Part shown: positions 10,346 through 17,745 of the stretch, one piece after another | Position numbering within the stretch: the stretch's first letter is position 1 | Layout: each line of letters opens with the position of its first letter | Assembly (NCBI RefSeq): GCF_001654985.1 | Contig: NZ_LXEU01000030.1 | Location: 103,351 to 167,350, forward strand | Source: Kluyvera georgiana ATCC 51603 | Lineage (GTDB): Bacteria; Pseudomonadota; Gammaproteobacteria; Enterobacterales; Enterobacteriaceae | Length of the DNA: 64,000 nt | Reading direction: 5' to 3' | Program-made: the position numbers and the translations under genes | The notes under the pieces: generated by a model | What the model was told of the DNA's origin: nothing | The model's input: the letters and a program-made list of their open reading frames with translations, nothing else | Databases searched by the model: none

Positions 10346-12294
10346 GCAAGAAGGAGTTGAAACCTGAACTGTTAACAGTAGGCAAGCTATTCACTGACAA
10401 TTATCTGATTCCTATTTATCAACGGAACTATGCTTGGCGGGCCGAACAGATTGAGCAACTTATTAGCGATATTCAAGACTCGGTGGTAGGGGGCCTGGAC
10501 AACTATTTTCTTGGGAACCTTGTTGTAATCAAGCGGGGTCGAGAGGATGAGTTCGAGGTCATAGATGGACAGCAACGACTTACAACCCTCTATCTGCTTC
10601 TGACCTTCCTGGAGCAAGACGGTGAGGGTGAGAAGCCGTCGGTTGGCCATGCAGGCCACTTGCAATATGAGTCGCGCGCACGAGCAACTGAGGCCCTGCT
10701 GCGAGTAGCACAGGAGGCGGCTAAGGAGCACGTTCGACCGCAGGGCTCCACGAGTAATGCAGATGCTGGCATTCATGAAGGCTACAGCATCATCAATCAG
10801 TTCTTCAAACAAAATGAAAACCTTAATCGCTCACGCGAAAAATTCTCCGATTTCTTGCTAACGAAGGTGACTGTCGTCCGTGCCTCGCTGCCACCCAATA
10901 CCGACCTCAATCGCTACTTCGAGATCATGAACACTCGTGGGCAGCAACTCAAGCAGGTTGATATTGTTAAGGCTCGCCTGATGAGCAAACTGCCCAATCA
11001 ATATGAACGCGAATGCTTCGCGTGGGTTTGGGATTCCTGTGCTGACATGGATTCTTATGTCCAGATGTCTCTGACCCGTGGTGACACAAGTTTGCGAAAC
11101 AAAGTATTTGGTGATGAATGGTCCTGGCTGGAGGTGACCAGCTTCGCTTCGCTAATGGAAAGTCGTCCGCAATCCGGCATCAATTCATCAAGGCAATCCT
11201 CCGAAGGGGTATCGTTGTCCTTGGATGAGGCGTTGTCAAAATACGCTAAAGAGCTCGAGTCAAATTCCACTGAAGACGAGGGCAACGAGCGGTTTCGTTC
11301 GACTATTGAGTTTCCGGCCTTTCTGCTACACGTTCTAAGAATTATGAAAGGCGATGAGGTCGAAGACGAAGGCCTGCTTGACGACAAGCGCCTCATCAAG
11401 TCATTTGACGACGCCGTAAATAATGTACCCGACGCTAAAGCCGATTGGGTGCGTAGTTTTGCATTTATGCTTCTCAAGTGCCGCAACCTCTTCGATGGCT
11501 TCATCTTGAAGCGTCAATTCACGGCAAACATCGGTGACGATGGCGATTGGTCTCTCCAGCGACTGAAAAAAGGAGGCGGGGACAAGAAGCCAACCCCGAC
11601 GTACATCCATGTTTTCTCGGCCAGCAATGGAAGCTTAGAGGAGGACGGGAGTGCTGACCCACATACCCGAGATGTATTGCTGCTTCAGTCCATGCTTCGG
11701 ATTACCTACACTTCTCCGCGAACGATGCACTGGATTACCAAAGTTCTTCGCTGGCTCTCCGTTAAAGCCCCTCGAGACGTGAAACATGCGGATCTTGCCG
11801 ATTTGTTGAAGGGATATGCCCGCAGCAAGGTTAAAGAGACATTCTCCTTTGAGAAAGATCAGCAACCACAAGGGTTTGGTATCAGCCGTATCGTCTTTTC
11901 GTATCTCGACTATCTTCTGTTGAGTGACTCCTCAAAACGAGATTTCAAATTTCAGTTCAGAACTTCCATTGAGCACTTCTATCCACAGCATCCTGACAAA
12001 GAACAGTCGGGCGCGGTTGTTTCAGGTTCTAGCCTTAACCTGCTTGGCAACCTCGCGCTCGTAAGCGTCAGCGCGAACTCAAAATTCAGCAATAGCCTCC
12101 CCAGAGTGAAGGCCGAAAACTTCAAGGATACAATTGAACTTCAAAGTCCCAAGCTCAAGAGAATGGCGGAAATCACCCGAAATACAAACTGGGACGATCA
12201 GCAGATAACAGCACATCATGAAGCGATGGTGACATTGCTTCGTGATGATGTAAGTCTGGTGGAGGCAAGCGGAAGATCCAACCCAGGGCGTTGA
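10342..12294 (+). CDS. DUF262-DUF1524 (GmrSD-like) protein, second gene of pair
   Basis: 650 residues. The DUF262 part has YLIPIYQRNYAW (about residues 22-33), VIDGQQRLTTLYLL (about 74-87) and RYFEIMNTRGQQLKQVDI (about 190-207). A central region of about 300 residues is variable. The C-terminus has SIEHFYPQHP (about 542-551) and LLGNLALVSVSANSKFSN (about 566-583), matching the His-Me-finger/HNH pattern of DUF1524. GmrSD, BrxU and SspE combine the same two modules to nick or cleave phage DNA, often modified DNA. With its DUF262-only partner it forms a two-gene operon that is the sole cargo of the island. The exact defence subtype is not known to me. Confidence 0.8.
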   Translation: MSKKELKPELLTVGKLFTDNYLIPIYQRNYAWRAEQIEQLISDIQDSVVGGLDNYFLGNLVVIKRGREDEFEVIDGQQRLTTLYLLLTFLEQDGEGEKPSVGHAGHLQYESRARATEALLRVAQEAAKEHVRPQGSTSNADAGIHEGYSIINQFFKQNENLNRSREKFSDFLLTKVTVVRASLPPNTDLNRYFEIMNTRGQQLKQVDIVKARLMSKLPNQYERECFAWVWDSCADMDSYVQMSLTRGDTSLRNKVFGDEWSWLEVTSFASLMESRPQSGINSSRQSSEGVSLSLDEALSKYAKELESNSTEDEGNERFRSTIEFPAFLLHVLRIMKGDEVEDEGLLDDKRLIKSFDDAVNNVPDAKADWVRSFAFMLLKCRNLFDGFILKRQFTANIGDDGDWSLQRLKKGGGDKKPTPTYIHVFSASNGSLEEDGSADPHTRDVLLLQSMLRITYTSPRTMHWITKVLRWLSVKAPRDVKHADLADLLKGYARSKVKETFSFEKDQQPQGFGISRIVFSYLDYLLLSDSSKRDFKFQFRTSIEHFYPQHPDKEQSGAVVSGSSLNLLGNLALVSVSANSKFSNSLPRVKAENFKDTIELQSPKLKRMAEITRNTNWDDQQITAHHEAMVTLLRDDVSLVEASGRSNPGR

Positions 12295-12484
12295 CTTCTT
12301 TGAATAACCGCTTTTGGACGAATATCCTTTGTGGTGTGCAAGTTGTCAGTCTAAAAGCGTTTTGCGTCGGGCGACACGATCAGTACAGTCTCCAAGTTTT
12401 CTTACCATGGTATTTTGTATGGTATCGACATGCAGAGATAATGCTATTTTATTGATTTTATAGTGTTTTAAGACAGTGTTAATC
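12295..12484. other. Island right end, non-coding
   Basis: No gene seen. It contains the near-palindrome TACCATGGTA (12403-12412) and ATGGTATCGACA (12419-12430), the latter repeated at the left end, then the AT-rich run into the attR core at 12485. Confidence 0.5.
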
Positions 12485-12499
12485 ATCGAGTGGGAATAA
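12485..12499 (+). repeat. attR: duplicated guaA 3' end
   Basis: ATCGAGTGGGAATAA encodes I-E-W-E-stop, the guaA C-terminus, and shares 11 identical bases with 8667-8677. It is probably the original guaA 3' end, displaced when the element supplied its own copy. Confidence 0.7.
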
Positions 12500-12602
12500 T
12501 TTAACGTCTGGCAACAGCCTGCACGTAAAGCAGTAAATTACTCCTAAGTAAGCCCGCGTAATAGAGGGATTATTTCTGATAATAGCAGAGTCGTATGAGG
12601 CC
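12500..12602. other. Intergenic, attR to toxin-antitoxin promoter
   Basis: About 100 bases with no gene or clear element; probably ancestral sequence downstream of guaA. Confidence 0.5.
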
Positions 12603-12631
12603 TTGTTGGTGGTCTAAATATGGTCTATATT
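12603..12631 (+). promoter_or_regulatory. Toxin-antitoxin promoter with direct-repeat operator
   Basis: TTGTTG (12603-12608) and TATATT (12626-12631) have a 17-base spacer. TGGTCTA occurs twice within it (12610-12616 and 12621-12627), one helical turn apart and overlapping the -10. That is the expected place for antitoxin autorepression. Confidence 0.6.
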
Positions 12632-12664
12632 AAAACTGATGCATGACCATTAGGCGAACGAATC

Positions 12665-12898
12665 ATGAAAGTAGAGACCATCAGTTACGTTAAAAAGAAC
12701 GCAGCAACGCTTGATCTGTCAGAACCCATCCTGGTCACACAAAATGGTGTGCCTGCTTATGTTATAGAGTCTTATGACCAGCAGCAGGAAAGGGAAAATG
12801 CCATTGCATTGCTAAAGCTGCTTACCCTTTCTGAGAAAGATAAAGCGGAAGGACGCGTGTTCTCGAAAGACCAGTTGCTGGATGGACTTGCGGATTAA
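12665..12898 (+). CDS. Phd/YefM-type antitoxin
   Basis: 77 residues. The N-terminal segment [28 protein letters not shown] is the Phd/YefM DNA-binding fold, and the acidic C-terminal tail would wrap the toxin. The ATG lies 34 bases downstream of a promoter carrying TGGTCTA repeats. The toxin gene follows 30 bases later. It should neutralise the downstream RelE/ParE-like toxin and repress the operon. The pair lies just outside the island boundary, so it is either native or a separate acquisition. Confidence 0.8.
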   Translation: MKVETISYVKKNAATLDLSEPILVTQNGVPAYVIESYDQQQERENAIALLKLLTLSEKDKAEGRVFSKDQLLDGLAD

Positions 12899-12928
12899 AC
12901 TCAGTGCGCTCAACGTTAAGGGATTTCC

Positions 12929-13261
12929 ATGGAACAGCTGGTGACCTTTGAGTATACGCTTACGGTAAAGCAATGCATCGACACAATAGTCGGTTTTCTA
13001 AAGCGCGTTGATGTTGAGCCGCGCCCGGTTATCGCAGATATTCTCACACAGTTTGAGAATACCGTAGGCCAGTTCCCGTTGGGCTGCCAGATTTGCCCTG
13101 AACTGCTGAAAATTGGCTGCGCCAAATACCGGGAGTTTAACCACGCTGAAGGCTACCGGGTTTTGTATTCCGTAGACGGAACCTTAGTGACCGCGCATGC
13201 GATCCTGGCACATCGGCAGGATGTTCAGCAGCTACTTTTTAAGCGTCTGATTATGGCCTGA
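12929..13261 (+). CDS. RelE/ParE superfamily toxin
   Basis: 110 residues following a Phd/YefM antitoxin; AAGGGATTTCC precedes the ATG. The C-terminal half has the typical strands of the fold, CAKYREFNHAEGYRVLYSVD followed by AHAILAHRQDVQQLLFKRLI. RelE-type members cleave mRNA on the ribosome and ParE-type members poison gyrase; the sequence alone does not decide. The N-terminal 50 residues are longer than in minimal RelE. No disruption is seen, so the module appears intact. Confidence 0.75.
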   Translation: MEQLVTFEYTLTVKQCIDTIVGFLKRVDVEPRPVIADILTQFENTVGQFPLGCQICPELLKIGCAKYREFNHAEGYRVLYSVDGTLVTAHAILAHRQDVQQLLFKRLIMA

Positions 13262-13295
13262 TAAACCAAAAGCTCAAGGCCCTTTTTTATATCGT

Positions 13296-13811
13296 TTACC
13301 CGCGTCTGCGCCGATACTGCAAACTCGGCTCTGCCCCCGGCACATCGTTAATTTCTCTGACCAGCCTCATTCCGCACTTCAGCAATACCTTCTGTGATGC
13401 CAGATGATTCTTGCGCACAATACCCACGACCTCCTCAAGTTTTAATATCGTAAACGCATACTCCACCGCCGCAAGGGCAAACTCCGTAGCCAGCCCTTTT
13501 CCCCACGCTTCGGGCGCAAAGCGGTAGCCCAGGTTATTCACCGCACCGAAGGGATATTCGACAATGCGTAGCCCACCAAAACCGATAATCTGTTCGGGGG
13601 CATCCCGCAGGCTGAACGCCCAGTTGCCGAAGCCGTGAGCGTCGCGATGTTCAAGCCACCCCGTCAGGATGCGGTGAGAGTGTTCGATATCCGGATGTGG
13701 TCCAGCAGGGTTAAAGGTGTTGGTCGCGGGATCGCCGTAGATGCGGTAAAGCGCGTCAAGATCGGTCACCGCCACCGGGCGGAGGATCAGGCGTTCGGTT
13801 TGCAGGTGCAT
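13296..13811 (-). CDS. GNAT-family N-acetyltransferase (RimJ/RimL-like)
   Basis: Start chosen at ATG 13809-13811 (MHLQTERLILRPV), with AAGGATAACTCCC before it; an upstream extension would overlap the MFS gene. 171 residues of the Acetyltransf_3 type: TERLILRPV opening strand, acetyl-CoA loop YRFAPEAWGKGLATEFALAA, and NHLASQKVLLKCGM near the end. It probably acetylates a small amine or a protein N-terminus; substrate unknown. It starts 5 bases after the stop of the MFS transporter on the same strand, so the two form an operon, perhaps detoxification plus efflux. Confidence 0.8.
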   Translation of the reverse strand: MHLQTERLILRPVAVTDLDALYRIYGDPATNTFNPAGPHPDIEHSHRILTGWLEHRDAHGFGNWAFSLRDAPEQIIGFGGLRIVEYPFGAVNNLGYRFAPEAWGKGLATEFALAAVEYAFTILKLEEVVGIVRKNHLASQKVLLKCGMRLVREINDVPGAEPSLQYRRRRG

Positions 13812-13816
13812 GGGAG

Positions 13817-15010
13817 TTATCCTTGTCGTGAAGCGTGTTGATCGTTGTTTTTTGTTATGCGAGCAGTCTGGCACAGCGCAATGGTCACCGCCAGCCCTGC
13901 GGCTATCACAGCCAGTGCCGCGGATACGGTAAGGCTTCCCTGCATACCCAGCGTCTGATTGAGCCAGGCGTAGGCGAACGGCGAGGCGGCGGCCAGCAGT
14001 TGGGCCGGGATCAGCAATACGCCAGTGCGACGGGCATAGTCTTCAGCGGCGAAGAGTTGAAGTGGCAGCGTAGCCTTGAATACCGTGGTCAGGCCGTTAA
14101 TTGCGCCGTATCCGAGGACAAACCCTCCGGCTGCCCAGCCAATCTGTGCGCTGCTGATACCCAATGCAAAACACAGCGGTATGAAAAAGACCGTGAGCAG
14201 CGTCAGCCTGATGGGCGTTAACGCTGAGCCGGAGGCGACTTCAAGAAAGCGCGCGCCGGTCTGCCCGACGCCCCAAAGAATACCCACGGCGATGGGGAGA
14301 CCGTGGGCGGCGATAAACTCCGGCAGATGCGTAGAGGTGCCATTAGAGATGAAGGTCACGATGGCAATCAGTGCGGCGTAAAGCCAGCCTATATGCCTGT
14401 CACGGGCGAGCACTGCGTTGGGGCTGCGTGGGCTCACTGGCGGCAGTTTTTGGTTGGGCATTGGAATGAGAATCAGGGCGCTAAGAAACCCGAGCAGACT
14501 GTACACCAGCAGCGCGTGTCGCCAGTCGATTATCGTAAGTAATGTACTGCCCAGCGGCCAGAATAGCGCGGAGGCTAGTCCGCCGGCTAAGGTGACGCGG
14601 GAAATGGTCGGTCTGGCTCGCTGGCCGTAGAGGTTCACCAGCGCGGCAAACAGACCGTCGTACAGCGCCAGCCGCATCCCGACGCCGGTCAGTATCCAGG
14701 CGCAGTACCAGCCCGGCAAGGTGCGTATGAGCGACATCAAGAGACAGCCTATCGCCATCAGCATGGTGCCACTGACTACCACGCGCTGACCGCCAAAATG
14801 CGCCAGCAGGCGGGCGACCCACGGTGAAAGTAGCGCCATCACCAGCATGGCCAGCGTCAGGCCGAAATAGATATGCGTCGCTGCCCAGCCGGTCTCTTGC
14901 GTAATCGCGCGGGCGAAGGTGCCAGGCATATAAAATGAGATCCCCCAGTTAATCAGCTGGTTGCCTCCAGCGGCAAGGGTAACAGAAAGAGGGGCGGCAG
15001 GTGTTTTCAT
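13817..15010 (-). CDS. MFS transporter
   Basis: 397 residues with about 12 hydrophobic segments, a loop containing LLAHFGGQRVV between helices 2 and 3, and a charged central cytoplasmic loop (about residues 195-215), as in major facilitator antiporters. It sits in the inner membrane. The first gene of an operon with the GNAT acetyltransferase, it is divergent from a LysR regulator 97 bases away, the usual arrangement for an inducible exporter. The substrate is not deducible. Confidence 0.8.
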   Translation of the reverse strand: MKTPAAPLSVTLAAGGNQLINWGISFYMPGTFARAITQETGWAATHIYFGLTLAMLVMALLSPWVARLLAHFGGQRVVVSGTMLMAIGCLLMSLIRTLPGWYCAWILTGVGMRLALYDGLFAALVNLYGQRARPTISRVTLAGGLASALFWPLGSTLLTIIDWRHALLVYSLLGFLSALILIPMPNQKLPPVSPRSPNAVLARDRHIGWLYAALIAIVTFISNGTSTHLPEFIAAHGLPIAVGILWGVGQTGARFLEVASGSALTPIRLTLLTVFFIPLCFALGISSAQIGWAAGGFVLGYGAINGLTTVFKATLPLQLFAAEDYARRTGVLLIPAQLLAAASPFAYAWLNQTLGMQGSLTVSAALAVIAAGLAVTIALCQTARITKNNDQHASRQG

Positions 15011-15107
15011 TATATTCTCGTCAGTTATGCAGTTGCTGGCAGCATAACGCTCAGGCTATTGTGCTGGCAGAGCCCTCCGTTTATGACCCTGATAAGAGAA
15101 ACTTTGC

Positions 15108-16001
15108 ATGACGACGCTGAATCTGGGATATCTGGCAACCTTCCGCCTGGTGGTGCAGCGTGGCAGCTTTTCGGCGGCGGCTGATGCGCTGGGTATCTCT
15201 CAGCCTGCAGTGAGTCTTCAGGTTCGCCAGCTTGAACAGTTCTTACAGACAAGGTTGATTGAACGTACCGGGCGCGGCGTGAAGGCGACGGCGGCAGGAA
15301 TGGCGCTGCTGCTGCACGGCGAGCGGATTGAACAGGCGGTGAATGAAGCCGTGCAGTCGGTAAGCGAATGCAGCGAGCAGGTGAGCGGCCAGATTTCGTT
15401 GGGCACCGGGGCTACGGCGTGCATTCATCTGCTGCCGCCGATGCTGCAGGAACTGCGTGAGCGTTACCCGCGGCTGACGGTGGGGGTGACCACCGGCAAT
15501 ACCCCGGATATCGTGCGGGCGATAGAAGAGAATCGGCTCGATTTGGGGCTGGTCACCTTGCCCGCGAGCGGGCGCAGTCTGGAGGTTATGGCGGTTCAAC
15601 GAGAGGAATTTGTGCTGATTATTGCTGCAACGCAACGGACGTCAATGGCAACGCCGGCCGCGTTGCGGGATCTACCGCTTATCGCGTTCGAGCAAGGAAG
15701 CGGCACGCGTAGCCTGATTGATGGCTGGTTCCAACGAGCAGGCGTAGACGTCCGGCCGGTGATGCAATTGGGCAGTATTGAAGCGATAAAGCGAATGGTG
15801 GCCGCCGGCCTGGGTTACAGCATTATTCCGCGTATGGCGGTTGAGGCGCCTCGTGACCGGGAAGGGTTACATGTCTGCTCGCTGGCACCGCTGCTGCACC
15901 GCCAGCTGGCGGTGGTGATGCGCCACGATAAGATCCTCAGTAAAGGAATTGCTGAGTTAGTGAAGCTGTTGCAAAGGGCACCCGCGTGCCCTCGGGATTA
16001 A
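15108..16001 (+). CDS. LysR-family transcriptional regulator
   Basis: 297 residues. The N-terminal winged helix carries FRLVVQRGSFSAAADALGISQPAVSLQVRQLE (about residues 10-41), and the C-terminal periplasmic-binding-like effector domain follows (about 90-290). It is divergent from the MFS-GNAT operon, so it most likely regulates that operon from the 97-bp intergenic region and represses itself. The stop codon overlaps the end of the convergent mscS-like gene by four bases. Effector unknown. Confidence 0.85.
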   Translation: MTTLNLGYLATFRLVVQRGSFSAAADALGISQPAVSLQVRQLEQFLQTRLIERTGRGVKATAAGMALLLHGERIEQAVNEAVQSVSECSEQVSGQISLGTGATACIHLLPPMLQELRERYPRLTVGVTTGNTPDIVRAIEENRLDLGLVTLPASGRSLEVMAVQREEFVLIIAATQRTSMATPAALRDLPLIAFEQGSGTRSLIDGWFQRAGVDVRPVMQLGSIEAIKRMVAAGLGYSIIPRMAVEAPRDREGLHVCSLAPLLHRQLAVVMRHDKILSKGIAELVKLLQRAPACPRD

Positions 16002-16876
16002 TCAACCAGCTGTAGCTGCGGGTGCGCTGGCGCGGTCACGTTCTCCACGCGAATATCCATCTGTGGATAAGGCAGGTCGATATGATTGGCGTCCAGCGCC
16101 TCTTTGATGTTTTCCAGCATATCGTAATAGGTGTCCCAGTAATCCGCATTGCGTACCCACACTCGCACATAAAAGTTCAGCGATGAGGCGCCCAGCTCGC
16201 CCAGACGGACGGTGACGCCGCGCTGGCGGTCAATCCGCGAGTCTTTTTCAATCAGCTGATTAATCACGCGTTTGACGTCAGCAATGCGGCTCTGGTAACC
16301 TACGCCGATGACGAGATCGATACGACGGAACGGATGGCGGGAGTAGTTGATGATGTTGTCAGCGATAATCTTGCCGTTGGGGATCACCACTTCTTTGCTA
16401 TCGCCTGTCAGCAGCGTGGTGGAGAAAATGTGCACCTTCTCTACCGTGCCGGTCATGGCGCCAATCTGAACCACTTCACCGGCGCGGAAAGGGCGCAGGG
16501 AAACCAGCAGCACGCCCGCGGCAAAGTTGGAGAGCGAGCCCTGAAGCGCCAGCCCGACCGCCAGGCCCGCAGCACCGATAACGGCGATGATCGATGAGGT
16601 TTCGATCCCCACGCGGCCCAGCGCGGCCACGACAAAGAAAGCCAGCGTAATGTAACGTACCAGCGCGGTGAAAAACTGGACGATAGTGATATCGACTTTA
16701 CGCTTGAGCAGGAGCTTTTCCAGCCCGCGGGACAGCAGGCGTGAGATAGCTTTACCGACGAACAACAGAATAATGGCAGCAACGACATTCCAGCCAAATT
16801 GAATAACCGCATCGCTGTGGCCAGCCATCCATTCAACGGCATTTTTGATTTTGGGAAATAAGGTAAAACCGGTCAT
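15998..16876 (-). CDS. MscS-type mechanosensitive channel
   Basis: 292 residues from ATG 16876 (a GTG immediately before it is also possible; AGGG lies about 6 bases upstream of the ATG). Three N-terminal membrane helices are followed by the pore helix motif AAGLAVGLALQGSLSNFAAG (about residues 105-124), then FRAGEVVQIG and the beta domain VVIPNGKIIADNIINYS. Very similar to E. coli MscS throughout but from a different locus, so it is probably a paralogue. It releases solutes on hypo-osmotic shock at the inner membrane. Confidence 0.85.
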   Translation of the reverse strand: MTGFTLFPKIKNAVEWMAGHSDAVIQFGWNVVAAIILLFVGKAISRLLSRGLEKLLLKRKVDITIVQFFTALVRYITLAFFVVAALGRVGIETSSIIAVIGAAGLAVGLALQGSLSNFAAGVLLVSLRPFRAGEVVQIGAMTGTVEKVHIFSTTLLTGDSKEVVIPNGKIIADNIINYSRHPFRRIDLVIGVGYQSRIADVKRVINQLIEKDSRIDRQRGVTVRLGELGASSLNFYVRVWVRNADYWDTYYDMLENIKEALDANHIDLPYPQMDIRVENVTAPAHPQLQLVD

Positions 16877-16917
16877 CACAAGCCCTGCCTGGTTAAAAAT
16901 AATGGCGAAAAAATCAA

Positions 16918-17163
16918 ATGAAGATATATAAAATATCTATATATTTGTTTTATATATCTGAGGTGTATGGGTTAGCGATTGTTTGCGCAGTTATTGTCTT
17001 TTTTCTGCCCATTTATCAAGAGTATAAAAAACAGCGCGAATGGTGCGGCGAAGCGAAAATAAAATTTTGTGTATTCGTGCGGGAAACATTTTTTTGCCCA
17101 CTTTACGACTGGATATGGCCTGTCATGCAGATCCCTTACCGGATGGTTAAACGGGATGCTTAG
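16918..17163 (+). CDS. Small AT-rich membrane protein, unknown
   Basis: 81 residues beginning MKIYKISIYLF, with one strong hydrophobic segment (about residues 8-30, VYGLAIVCAVIVFFLPIY), a basic patch after it and a cysteine-containing C-terminal half ending PYRMVKRDA. I recognise no family. The codons are much more AT-rich than in neighbouring genes, and the ribosome-binding site is weak. It lies between the divergent mscS-like gene and yfgG. It could be a recent acquisition or a chance ORF. Confidence 0.4.
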   Translation: MKIYKISIYLFYISEVYGLAIVCAVIVFFLPIYQEYKKQREWCGEAKIKFCVFVRETFFCPLYDWIWPVMQIPYRMVKRDA

Positions 17164-17190
17164 CCATTCGGTAAGGAATCTTTTGGGGGA

Positions 17191-17394
17191 TTAACGATCG
17201 TCGGTTTGTGCGGGGGGAGTCTGTTGCGACAGGCTGCTCTGCTGGGATTCTTTTTTGTCCTGGTGGTGATGCCACGCACCGATGGAGGAGTAGACGAAGC
17301 GTCCGAAGAAGAAGAGGAAACTGATAAGCAGTACGATCCGGGTCATTCGACTGTTAAATCGGTGTCGTTTTCGTAGGCTGGTAACCTGGCTCAC
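17191..17394 (-). CDS. yfgG: Small membrane protein YfgG
   Basis: 67 residues starting at GTG 17394 (VSQVTSLRKRHRFNSRMTR), preceded by AAGGACCCCTTT; this matches the E. coli start, whereas a TTG six codons upstream has no support. It has a single helix IVLLISFLFFFGRFVYSSIGA and a histidine-rich stretch WHHHQDKK. The E. coli orthologue is linked to nickel/cobalt stress tolerance. It is divergent from pdeF as in E. coli. Confidence 0.85.
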   Translation of the reverse strand: MSQVTSLRKRHRFNSRMTRIVLLISFLFFFGRFVYSSIGAWHHHQDKKESQQSSLSQQTPPAQTDDR

Positions 17395-17602
17395 AAAGGG
17401 GTCCTTTAGCAATACCCATAGACGGGCGATTTGTACATTAAGGCACAGAGTGGCGCACGGGTCAATTGAGATGAATGTAAAAATCCGTCAGATAAAACAT
17501 TAATTAATGTTATATAAGATATTATACGTATTCACAAAGATAAATTAATAATTAGATGAACGGCAAAGAAAACGAAATTATTGTTTTTATGTACGCGGTT
17601 TC
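17395..17602. other. AT-rich intergenic between yfgG and pdeF promoter
   Basis: No gene. A very AT-rich stretch (about 17475-17595) probably holds the yfgG promoter. No clear further site is seen. Confidence 0.4.
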
Positions 17603-17643
17603 TTGACTCACATCAAACTTCATTCGTAACTGATAACTAAAAT
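17603..17643 (+). promoter_or_regulatory. FNR-type class II promoter of pdeF
   Basis: TTGACTCACATCAA (17603-17616) matches the FNR consensus TTGATNNNNATCAA at nine of ten fixed positions. TAAAAT at 17638-17643 is a good -10. This puts the FNR site centre at about -41, the class II activator position. It agrees with the anaerobic role reported for E. coli YfgF. Confidence 0.65.
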
Positions 17644-17745
17644 CCTCGCTATACCCGCGCATTGCCTTCTTTCGCGGACGTTTAAGCCAGGTTGGATGCC
17701 TGTCTGAAAATACCCAGCAGGATTTGGGGTATCTATAGAGCATCT

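Larger units (their letters stand above)
8667..12499. mobile_element. 3.8-kb island inserted at guaA 3' end (no integrase)
   Basis: ATCGAGTGGGA is present at 8667-8677 (inside guaA) and again at 12485-12495, where it continues as GAATAA. The second copy thus re-encodes the guaA ending Ile-Glu-Trp-Glu-stop. Between them lie two AT-richer DUF262 genes with no E. coli backbone counterpart. Inside each boundary sit short repeats resembling recombinase arm sites: AGCAAATRCCATG twice at 8794-8829, and ATGGTATCGACA at 8827-8838 and again at 12419-12430. The 3' end of guaA is a known integration hotspot. No integrase gene is present, so the element is non-autonomous or decayed. Confidence 0.7.

Noticed and set aside
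12603..12631. TGGTCTA repeats as part of a CRISPR array or transposon end
   Set aside because: Only two seven-base copies, within a promoter; a regulator site is the simpler reading.
16918..17163. YfgI or YfgH orthologue
   Set aside because: Position fits but the sequence shows no resemblance I can recognise.
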